From: Candidatus Cloacimonadota bacterium
GTDB taxonomy: Bacteria; Cloacimonadota; Cloacimonadia; Cloacimonadales; Cloacimonadaceae
DNA: 13,243 nucleotides
Direction of reading: 5' to 3'
Assembly: GCA_027318525.1 (NCBI GenBank)
Contig: DAHVPA010000030.1
Span: forward strand, 1 to 13,243
Below the pieces are notes generated by a model. It had not been told where the DNA came from. It saw only the letters and a program-made list of their open reading frames with translations, and did no database searches. Below, in pieces: positions 8,101-13,243 of the stretch (position 1 is the stretch's first letter; every line of letters begins with the position of its first letter). The translations under genes and the position numbers were made by a program.

Positions 8101-9223
8101 CTACAGACGCTTGATTCAAAGTTGGGGCATGGCTTACGGTATTGAACGTGACAAATTTGACGCTGTTATGATAGATTTTAAAAAGCAGTATCAGGTCGAG
8201 CAAAAGGTGGAATTTACTCCAGAACAGATGCGCCTGATGTCGCTTGCCTACAAACAGGTATTGGCTGAATCTGGAGTGCATTTGGAACAAGACCCGTTTT
8301 TGCAGCTCAAGGAAGCTGTCGTGCATGTCCTGGATTCATGGAATACAGAACGCGCCCGGCTCTACCGTCAGAAGCTGCATATCGCTGACGAATGGGGCAC
8401 GGCTGTCATCATCCAGAGAATGGTTTTGGGCAACATCAGCCTTGATTCCGGCACAGGTGTCCTCTTCACACATGCAGCCTGGAACAAAGCTCCCGGAATT
8501 ACCCTTAATGGCGATTTTACGCTCTGCAGCCAGGGTGAGGACGTTGTTGCCGGTTTGGTGCATACGCTGCCTATCTCAGAAGCCCAGCGCAGACAAACCA
8601 AAACAGCGCTCAATACCTCACTGGAGAAGAACTTTCCCGATATTTATAAAAAACTGGAGCGCCTGGCAAGCCATTTGATTGAAGACAAGGGATACCCACA
8701 TCAGGAAATTGAATTTACCTTTGAAGGACCTCAGGAAGACCAGCTCTATATCCTTCAGACGCGCAACCAGGTCATTAATAAAGCAGAGGAATACACAGTC
8801 TTCAACGTTTCCAAACGCGAGCTGAAGTTCCTGGGCGGCGGAGTCGGCATTGGGAAAGGTGCGCTCAATGGCATTATTGCCTTCTCCCGTGAGGACATTG
8901 CCAAAGTAAAGAACCATGGCTTGCCCATAATCCTGGTCAGACCTGATACAGTGCCGGATGATATGGATATGCTGTTTGAATGCCAGGGCTTGCTTACTTC
9001 CAGAGGTGGGGTCACATCCCATGCTGCAGTGACTGCGACACGCCTGGGTATTACAGGTGTGGTCAACTGCAGGGCATTGAAAGTCTTTGACGGAGATTTC
9101 TACTGCCTGATCGGTGATAAAAAGCTGCTCGCCGGTGATGCAATTGCGCTCGACGCAACCAGCGGTTCGGTCTACCTTGGGCATTATCCGATTGAATCCA
9201 TGCGTGATTTGAAATCAATATAA
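5135..9223 (+). CDS. PPDK/PEP-synthase-like ATP-grasp phosphotransferase with a giant N-terminal region and no PEP-binding domain
   Basis: The 1362-aa protein starts at TTG 5135. An in-frame TAG at 5117 leaves no other upstream start, and AGGA at 5127-5130 precedes it. Residues 1 to about 865 are predominantly helical and unrecognised; a segment with IGAEGEIRDI, IHFLRKHVHAESN and LRFW looks conserved. From about 870 it follows pyruvate phosphate dikinase: LLGSKG with Lys877, SVRSGAPMSLPGAMNT with Arg949, a Trp/Gly-rich DEWGTAVIIQRMVLGN stretch, GEDVVAG, and LQTRN with Gln1208 and Arg1210. Then comes the phosphohistidine domain, TSRGGVTSHAA with His1296, ending in ALDATSGSVYLG. The nucleotide and swivelling His domains therefore seem intact, so autophosphorylation by ATP is likely. 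The C-terminal PEP/pyruvate TIM barrel that follows in true PPDK and PpsA is absent, with the chain ending 66 residues after the His. The phosphate acceptor is thus unknown; it may bind the N-terminal part or a separate protein. The GAPDH gene follows after 19 bases. Confidence 0.9.
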   Translation: MDEIKSKALTDNLAVTWVKQVIIPEEGLWLLACSNDYYGINQRTRLFLDELYHPYANLDAVLKLMRQSILGDLWLYVKLDDKVKALDLIMDIFNQLIEKARSTSRQDRVLQEFLDFTAALCELPDTPPTSLDRALDILQDWYKAEPAYFFPVSGVCRKTLLKLAHRLSDQRETFIFLQGILRQNLQMWQQTCHLAEWLLNNKEILTIDTAALTEKIGDGFYNRKLTELEAAQSLEELSTIPAYNEIATLLRDASVDFVTVREKVQYIFYLLGLPVMDELSDHLLWDLNRVLHGMKEALGSKELLALLDSIFETLTEFYKSHCSVVLDCVLTIGKALLTPEDTALSKRCLRHIIELGFVAPGKIEINRDWELSVDKNHVKNIRIWLELIKINPPLCKNLLSALIINLTQQGVFIADTDLFQKDISAFLNAEIKPLFVQIKHLLRLFPVFFSEIGAEGEIRDITTEIDEMSKREDRLIHFLRKHVHAESNNTHINLVQQILRFWTDLDLAHLEGIIPDDVKHFLSNSDKRLLAQKKAVIKFLAKHELTPESLLELSWQKAAALFDNAESRDDFSLKRLKLLCHIYYLLLDKYQLNPYDIVAFLKRYSFFDTKEQGRLRQNLREHDFENSIHQMLSYIQRLNQTILDPAPTQAWENIYYKRHVAAGIPSMYGQYHEPKLEAMGMIFRLEKAIKRMFEQMLSQLNLTYITAKTLKRIIRILTLFDQGLKQEGFKNEAFGSALEMLVSSQRIMNLSLDQYLDMFKLMKDSINELINEYFYRFYEQELSLCPIGDKASRQRNKQVAQNQKQAEEFYRKLLTSSFLVQELDNFIAQILVSLNAMKSLFVQIDISKVMSYNTDTFFAHLYARNSRLENQVLLGSKGFFLKRMYEYNFPIPPGFVITTELFRYREVINAHPEISRELDSLVLSNIEKLEDFSGLRYGEPSAPLLLSVRSGAPMSLPGAMNTFLNIGLNDEITLQLSKFPNYGWTAWDCYRRLIQSWGMAYGIERDKFDAVMIDFKKQYQVEQKVEFTPEQMRLMSLAYKQVLAESGVHLEQDPFLQLKEAVVHVLDSWNTERARLYRQKLHIADEWGTAVIIQRMVLGNISLDSGTGVLFTHAAWNKAPGITLNGDFTLCSQGEDVVAGLVHTLPISEAQRRQTKTALNTSLEKNFPDIYKKLERLASHLIEDKGYPHQEIEFTFEGPQEDQLYILQTRNQVINKAEEYTVFNVSKRELKFLGGGVGIGKGALNGIIAFSREDIAKVKNHGLPIILVRPDTVPDDMDMLFECQGLLTSRGGVTSHAAVTATRLGITGVVNCRALKVFDGDFYCLIGDKKLLAGDAIALDATSGSVYLGHYPIESMRDLKSI

Positions 9224-9242
9224 AAAAATAGAGGAGATTATC

Positions 9243-10496
9243 ATGAAGCTCGATTTGAGGAACAAAAAACTATTGGGCATCAACGGTCTGGGCAGAATCG
9301 GGAAACTGCTTTTATGGAACCAGATTCACCTGCGTCATTTCGACGGCATCATCGTCAATTGCGGCAGAGAAGTAGGCAAAGACCTGGACGACCTGATTCA
9401 GGTCATGGAGACAGATTCCACCTATGGCAACATCCACAAATTCCTGTTTGGAATGGTGGGACGCAAAGCTGAAATCAAGGTGCTGGATGCAGAAAAACCC
9501 ATCATCGAGATAGAAGGCATACCTGTCAAAGTCCTGCGTCAGGCACGCGATCCCAAAGATATAAATTGGCTGAACGAAGGTGTGCGTATAGTAGTGGATT
9601 GCACAGGCAACTTTGTTGACCCCACCGTCAGTCCGGAATCCGGAAAACCCTGTCTGCGCGGGCATCTGGAAGCCGGAGCACTGAAAGTTATCTGCTCAGC
9701 TCCCTTTAAGAGCAAATCCGGTATCAAAGTAGATAATCCAGATGCTCTGACCATGATTTACGGCATCAACCATCTCCAGTATAATCACAGGGAACATCAC
9801 GTCATTTCAGCAGCTAGCTGCACCACCACAGGACTTTCCCATCTGATTAAACCACTGCTGGAAAATAAGGAAACCTCAAACATCATCACTGCTTCCATGA
9901 GCACCATCCATGCTTCAACCAATACCCAAAGCATCCTGGATTCAGTTCCCAAAGCAGGCGCGACAGATTTGAGGAAGACCCGCAGTGTCCTGAATAACAT
10001 CATCCTCTCCACCACCGGAGTCACCAAAGCACTGGAACAGGTGCTCCCTCAAATCCGCAATGTGGGGTTCATGGCGGACTCTGTCCGGATTCCTACCTCC
10101 ACAGTCTCTCTGATAAACCTCAACGTGACTTTTCATACCCAATTGGATGCCAAAGGCGAACCAATCCTCAGCCGCAAGGTTATTAACGACATCTATAAAC
10201 GCGCTTCAGAAGGACCTCAAAACGGATTACTGGTTTATTCCGAACGCCAGAATGTATCCGCTGATTTGATAGGGACAATGGCAGCGGCTGTTGTGGAAGC
10301 CCATGAAACCCATACCCGCACCGGCTTTATGCCAATTCCCGCACCCTGTCTGGAAGCAGCCGGTGTTACAACTGAGAAGGAAATCCTCATCCCTGTTACC
10401 CATGCCAAAATCTATGGCTGGTATGACAACGAACTCGGTTCCTATACTAATTGCCTGTCCCAACTTACTAATTATATAGAGGAAAACACTCCCTGA
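9243..10496 (+). CDS. gap: divergent glyceraldehyde-3-phosphate dehydrogenase (417 aa)
   Basis: GAPDH interconverts glyceraldehyde 3-phosphate and 1,3-bisphosphoglycerate with NAD(P). Seen here are a Rossmann GINGLGRIG at residues 12-20, the active-site SAASCTTTG with Cys193, the partner His223 in STIHAST, then NNIILSTTGVTKALEQVLP, RIPTSTVSLINLNV, and the C-terminal YGWYDNELGSYTN. Oddities: the protein is about 80 residues longer than ordinary GapA, with an extra DPTVSPESGKPC-type loop after the nucleotide fold and a longer C-terminal region. The second Cys of the usual CTTNC is Gly. The Asp after the second strand that selects NAD over NADP aligns with Cys40 (VNCGRE). NADP use or relaxed specificity is therefore possible. 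GAGGAG at 9231-9236 is a strong ribosome site. The gene is in an operon with the dikinase-like gene and is closed by a terminator. Confidence 0.92.
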   Translation: MKLDLRNKKLLGINGLGRIGKLLLWNQIHLRHFDGIIVNCGREVGKDLDDLIQVMETDSTYGNIHKFLFGMVGRKAEIKVLDAEKPIIEIEGIPVKVLRQARDPKDINWLNEGVRIVVDCTGNFVDPTVSPESGKPCLRGHLEAGALKVICSAPFKSKSGIKVDNPDALTMIYGINHLQYNHREHHVISAASCTTTGLSHLIKPLLENKETSNIITASMSTIHASTNTQSILDSVPKAGATDLRKTRSVLNNIILSTTGVTKALEQVLPQIRNVGFMADSVRIPTSTVSLINLNVTFHTQLDAKGEPILSRKVINDIYKRASEGPQNGLLVYSERQNVSADLIGTMAAAVVEAHETHTRTGFMPIPAPCLEAAGVTTEKEILIPVTHAKIYGWYDNELGSYTNCLSQLTNYIEENTP

Positions 10497-10525
10497 TAAA
10501 ACGGGCTGCAAAGCCCGTTTTTTTT
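10497..10525 (+). terminator. intrinsic (Rho-independent) terminator of the dikinase-like/GAPDH operon
   Basis: ACGGGCT (10501-10507) pairs with AGCCCGT (10512-10518) around a four-base GCAA loop. The stem is preceded by A residues and followed by eight T. The pairing can extend outward through TGATAAAA and TTTTATCA, which takes in the stop codon of the GAPDH gene. The sequence is strong and textbook in form. Confidence 0.93.
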
Positions 10526-10563
10526 ATCAGGACAACCGATAAGCAGAGTCGCTGAAGTTAATT

Positions 10564-10591
10564 CCAGTTTGTATGCATAATATCAGACTGG
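10564..10591 (+). repeat. hairpin-forming inverted repeat, 8-base arms
   Basis: CCAGTTTG (10564-10571) pairs with CAGACTGG (10584-10591), with one G-U if read as RNA. The 12-base AT-rich loop itself contains the palindrome TATGCATA. No T run follows, so it is unlikely to be a terminator. It may be a protein-binding site in the 330-base gap before the outer-membrane protein gene. Confidence 0.45.
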
Positions 10592-10654
10592 TTTGATTTC
10601 ATTTCTGCACCAAAATCCTCCCTCTGGAAAATCATATCTGTTTCAATGCTGCAT

Positions 10655-10704
10655 TACGCTACTAATACGGAGTCAATACGGACTTATTCCGTAATGATAG
10701 CGTA
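10655..10704 (+). promoter_or_regulatory. array of five hexamers at exact 11-base spacing, symmetric about the middle one
   Basis: The hexamers are TACGCT (10655), TACGGA (10666), TACGGA (10677), TCCGTA (10688) and AGCGTA (10699), each separated by five bases. The outer two are reverse complements of each other, as are the second and fourth. The whole block can also fold: TACGCTA with TAGCGTA outside and TACGGA with TCCGTA inside. An 11-base pitch puts every site on about the same face of DNA, as expected for cooperative protein binding. It lies 123 bases before the outer-membrane protein start. Which protein binds is unknown; the TetR regulator nearby is one candidate. Confidence 0.55.
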
Positions 10705-10780
10705 TTGCTTTTGAAGAATAAGAAGGAAAATGCAAATGTTAGGACATCCGGAAAGGTGCAATCCGGAGATTATCGCTTGA

Positions 10781-10801
10781 CAGCCTTACGGTGTAAGGTT
10801 G
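10781..10801 (+). promoter_or_regulatory. stable leader hairpin just upstream of the outer-membrane protein ribosome site
   Basis: CAGCCTTAC (10781-10789) pairs with GTAAGGTTG (10793-10801), nine pairs including one G-U, around a GGT loop. It lies 13 bases before the AAGGAG at 10815-10820. A second small stem, formed by two copies of TCCGGA at 10747-10752 and 10762-10767, stands just upstream. These could stabilise the mRNA or control translation. Without a T run this is not a terminator. Confidence 0.45.
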
Positions 10802-10826
10802 CCTTGTCTCCAAAAAGGAGATTTAC

Positions 10827-11477
10827 ATGAAAAAGTCTTTACTGATAATGGTTCTTTGTGTTGCTTGGCTATCTGCTGCGTACAGTCAGACACAAAATCA
10901 ATCCATACAGAGTCCGGATGAAAAAGCTGTTAAAAACTGCAGATATTCAGTCAACACCACCTATTTGTCATTCCTTAATTTTGGTGAGGAAAAAACCAAT
11001 ACGCACCATTACGAACTGCATTTCGGATACAGGCTTACGCCCAAAGATAAAATCGGCATCAAACTCGCCACCTGGAAGATGTTTGCCCCCATGGGCATAC
11101 CGATGCAGAAGCAGCTTGAATTCGATGAAGATAATTTCTACCCCGGCAGACTCAGGGAAACCGGAGTTGGTATCACGTATCAACGCAAGCTGTGGAAGGA
11201 TTTGTTTGTCGCAGCTGAGATTTTACCGCAGCTCAAAACCTATCTGGATGAAGACAACCATAAGCTTGCCAATGGCTTTAAGCTTTACACATCCTATCAT
11301 CTGGGGTATCATCTGCCCCTGTTCAAAGACAGGATTTATCTGGAACCGCAAATTCATTGCCAATATTGGCCTGTTGATACTAATGTGCCCCAGGCTTTTA
11401 AGACTGAAGATGAGAAATGGAATAACTATTTTCTGTTTGAGCCTGATTTGTATCTCGGACTTAATTTTACGTACTGA
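10827..11477 (+). CDS. predicted outer-membrane beta-barrel protein of unknown function
   Basis: The 216-aa precursor starts after AAGGAG (10815-10820). It has a clear Sec signal peptide: a Lys pair, a hydrophobic stretch at 4-17, and AYS before Gln21 as the likely cleavage site. The mature part is built of alternating strands with many aromatic residues (YSVNTTYLSFLNFG, HHYELHFGYRL, GVGITYQRKL, FKLYTSYHLGYHL, RIYLEPQIHCQYW) and ends in DLYLGLNFTY. The terminal aromatic fits the signal read by the BAM complex. The size suggests a small barrel of about 8 strands, of the kind grouped as porin-like or OmpW-like, but no named family is recognised. It precedes the TetR gene by 59 bases, so it may be regulated together with it. 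Confidence 0.8.
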   Translation: MKKSLLIMVLCVAWLSAAYSQTQNQSIQSPDEKAVKNCRYSVNTTYLSFLNFGEEKTNTHHYELHFGYRLTPKDKIGIKLATWKMFAPMGIPMQKQLEFDEDNFYPGRLRETGVGITYQRKLWKDLFVAAEILPQLKTYLDEDNHKLANGFKLYTSYHLGYHLPLFKDRIYLEPQIHCQYWPVDTNVPQAFKTEDEKWNNYFLFEPDLYLGLNFTY

Positions 11478-11479
11478 TA

Positions 11480-11505
11480 ATTAACCTGTGATTAACATGA
11501 GTTAA
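11480..11505 (+). promoter_or_regulatory. candidate operator upstream of the TetR gene
   Basis: ATTAAC occurs at 11480-11485 and again at 11491-11496, exactly 11 bases apart. The second copy forms a palindrome with GTTAA at 11501-11505 (TTAAC-N4-GTTAA). It lies 32 bases before the TetR start and after the stop of the outer-membrane protein gene. TetR-type repressors commonly bind such palindromes near their own promoters, so autoregulation is likely but inferred. Confidence 0.45.
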
Positions 11506-11536
11506 AGCAGAATCGAGCCGGAGTGAGGTTTTTGGC

Positions 11537-12199
11537 ATGGCAAAACGTCCTAATCTGACAAAAGACCAAATCATAACCAAGGCTATTGCGCTTGCCGACA
11601 AAGGCGGTATAGATGCTTTGTCAATGCGGAAACTGGCTGGTGAATTGAATATTCAGGCGATGTCGCTGTATTATCATTTCAAGACCAAAGACGACCTGAT
11701 CTCACAGATGACTGACAAGCTGGTTACGCAGATTGAGTTTGGCGAAGCCGTTGGTGAAACGGCAAATGATTGGCGTGTCAGTATGGTAAACAGGGCAGTT
11801 TCAGCCATGAATCTATTCCGCGAACATGCCTGGTTGCCCTTTGTGATAGATGCGCAGATTCAAAGCGGTGCAAAACGGCTGGATTATTTGAACACATACC
11901 TGGGAATTCTGCGCCGGGCAGGTTTTCCCATTCAAATGGCTATCAGGATAACTTCGCTGATTGATAGCTATATCTATGGCTTTTGTCTGCAGCTGACCCA
12001 TGTTTCAGATGAAGAGAAAGCATCGGAAGAATTGGCAGAGAGCTTTGCGGCTGGCTTTGATGCTGCTGAATTTCCCTATCTGAACGAAGCTGCGAACATG
12101 GTAATAGACCAGGGATATGATGCCGCCGCCGACTTTCTCTTTGGTCTGAATGTAATCCTGAATGGTGTCAGCCTGGAGTTGGAAGCTTTAGCTTTATAA
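11537..12199 (+). CDS. TetR/AcrR-family transcriptional regulator
   Basis: The 220-aa protein has the TetR DNA-binding domain in its first 60 residues. It opens with LTKDQIITKAIALADKGG, then the helix-turn-helix LSMRKLAGELNIQAMSLYYHFKTKDDLI at about 28-55, where YYHFKTKDDL is the usual recognition-helix end. Residues about 75-215 form an all-helical ligand-binding and dimer domain of the TetR_C type (FREHAWLPFVIDAQ, YLGILRRAGFPIQMAIRI, LIDSYIYGFCLQL). A GAGG lies upstream at about 11525. Such proteins are repressors released by small molecules. The target could be its own gene, the outer-membrane gene upstream, or the permease that converges from the right. The ligand is unknown. Its stop is 8 bases from the end of the permease gene. 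Confidence 0.93.
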   Translation: MAKRPNLTKDQIITKAIALADKGGIDALSMRKLAGELNIQAMSLYYHFKTKDDLISQMTDKLVTQIEFGEAVGETANDWRVSMVNRAVSAMNLFREHAWLPFVIDAQIQSGAKRLDYLNTYLGILRRAGFPIQMAIRITSLIDSYIYGFCLQLTHVSDEEKASEELAESFAAGFDAAEFPYLNEAANMVIDQGYDAAADFLFGLNVILNGVSLELEALAL

Positions 12200-12207
12200 A
12201 ATGCAAA

Positions 12208-13110
12208 TCAGGAAAACAGCCAGATAATCAGAGGCAGGTAACCCAAAGCAATCAGGATGGAGATGGAAACCATGCTGGCAGCAAACTCGCGGTCCATGTT
12301 TTCCAGATTGGAAAATATCAGGGTATTAAAGCCGATTGGAGTGCTGGAACTGGCAATGATGATAGTGCGCGTCATCCCTTCAATGCCGAAAATGAGACAA
12401 AGCAGCCAGCCCAGAAAAAGTCCGATACCCATACGGATAAAAATCGCTGTCAGGACAGCGCCCAGCCTTTTCAAACGCGGTTCAAAGACCAGTCCCAAGG
12501 CTATCATGATGAGAGGGCTGGTGGGTTGACCGACCAGATTGAGGAAATTGATGCCGAGTTCCGGCACTTGCCAGTTGATAGCGCGGAGAATCAGACCAAT
12601 CAGCAGACCCCAAAGCGGCGGCAGCTTGGCGAACTTGACCCAGTCAATCTTACCGCTGTGCCCGTTGTCACCGTATTTGATGGCGTTGTAATACACGAAG
12701 GTAAAAATCAGGAAGCTGTTGCCGATATCGAATAAAGACGCTCTGGCAAAGCCTTCCATCTCGAACTTTGCCTGAAAAAAGGGCAGGGAAAATCCCGTGT
12801 TCATTATCATGCAGCCCACCAGGAAAGCGCCAAACGTGGTCTGCGGCAGCTTCAGCTTTTTGCCCACCCACCAGGCAATGCCGTAGATGGAAAAGACCAC
12901 TACCTGCGCAGTGAATGGTAAAAACAGCAAGTCCGGTTTAAGCTCAATTTTCAGAATGGACAGCAGGGTCAGCGCTGGTAAAGTTGCAGTCAATACCAGT
13001 TTCAGGATAATGCCGGCATCCTCTTTCTGCATCAGCTTCACCTGCTTGATGAAGACACCGAAAAAGAAAGCCAGGATAAGCGGTATCACTTTCAGGAAAA
13101 AAGCATCCAT
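12208..13110 (-). CDS. AEC-family (auxin efflux carrier-like) transporter
   Basis: The 300-aa inner-membrane permease has about ten hydrophobic segments in two halves (roughly 5-22, 33-53, 62-82, 92-112, 124-144, 163-178, 195-209, 218-240, 247-263, 277-299). This is the AEC/BASS-like fold. Family marks include the unwound-helix motifs CMIMNTGFSLPFF at 100-112 and IIASSSTPIGFNTLIFSNLE at 251-270, and the Pro-Pro-Leu-Trp-Gly motif before the fifth or sixth helix. Bacterial members export or exchange organic acids such as malate or malonate; the substrate is not predictable here. The gene reads leftward and converges on the TetR gene with only 8 bases between stops and no visible terminator. Upstream, TATAAT on the - strand (13134-13129) is a possible -10, but without a good -35. 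The rest of 13111-13243 shows no gene. Confidence 0.92.
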   Translation of the reverse strand: MDAFFLKVIPLILAFFFGVFIKQVKLMQKEDAGIILKLVLTATLPALTLLSILKIELKPDLLFLPFTAQVVVFSIYGIAWWVGKKLKLPQTTFGAFLVGCMIMNTGFSLPFFQAKFEMEGFARASLFDIGNSFLIFTFVYYNAIKYGDNGHSGKIDWVKFAKLPPLWGLLIGLILRAINWQVPELGINFLNLVGQPTSPLIMIALGLVFEPRLKRLGAVLTAIFIRMGIGLFLGWLLCLIFGIEGMTRTIIIASSSTPIGFNTLIFSNLENMDREFAASMVSISILIALGYLPLIIWLFS

Positions 13111-13243
13111 ATCATTTCCAAATTAATCATTATAATCTATCAAGTCTTGGACTCGCGTGCTTTTGTCCAGAACTTTTTCAAATCTGTAACCCTGGTTTGA
13201 ATTTACTTAATCTTTCCTGGTTATGGACTCTAGATTATCTACT

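Noticed and set aside
10777..10782. TTGACA as a promoter -35 for the outer-membrane protein gene
   Set aside because: The expected -10 position (about 10800) holds GC-rich hairpin sequence and no TATAAT-like hexamer.
10858..11484. 208-aa reading frame overlapping the outer-membrane protein gene in another + frame
   Set aside because: Low-complexity, Ser/Pro/Ile-rich translation with no ribosome site. The other frame has a signal peptide, strong SD and barrel pattern.
13213..13243. possible gene start (ATG at about 13222) running off the right edge
   Set aside because: Only a few codons are visible and there is no ribosome site. There is not enough to support a gene.

Overview
The window looks like chromosomal sequence from a Gram-negative bacterium with a mid-40s to high-40s GC content. 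Evidence for this is a predicted outer-membrane beta-barrel, a lipoprotein-like cyclophilin, Shine-Dalgarno starts and dense co-directional genes. The gene set and protein style remind me of uncultured FCB-group or Cloacimonadota-type anaerobes, but that placement is an impression and not shown by the sequence. I see no insertion sequence, phage gene, CRISPR array, rRNA or tRNA.

Left part (1-4755): after a possible gene end at the edge (1-108) come seven genes on the + strand. They encode an exported cyclophilin with a large internal insertion, a 69-residue unknown protein, a TtcA-like tRNA thiolation enzyme, an MscS-type channel, a Gph-like HAD phosphatase, a YjbQ/UPF0047 protein and a membrane-anchored unknown protein. 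Several stop and start codons overlap (1346-1349, 2969, 3658-3661), so most of this run is probably one or two translationally coupled operons of housekeeping or stress functions.

Middle part (4756-10525): a 379-base leader with strong RNA-structure potential precedes a two-gene operon. The leader has two hairpins whose loops are complementary over 11 bases. The first gene (1362 aa, TTG start) has the ATP-grasp and phosphohistidine domains of pyruvate phosphate dikinase, but about 870 unrecognised helical residues in front and no C-terminal PEP/pyruvate domain. The second is a divergent glyceraldehyde-3-phosphate dehydrogenase in which the usual NAD-selecting Asp appears to be Cys. A clear intrinsic terminator closes the operon. 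Together these suggest a control or side reaction at the lower-glycolysis/gluconeogenesis node, but that is inference.

Right part (10526-13243): a 300-base intergenic region carries a striking array of five hexamers at an exact 11-base pitch and several hairpins. It leads into a predicted outer-membrane protein, then a TetR-family regulator with its own candidate operator. A convergent AEC-family permease follows on the - strand. The regulator may control the outer-membrane protein, itself, or the permease.
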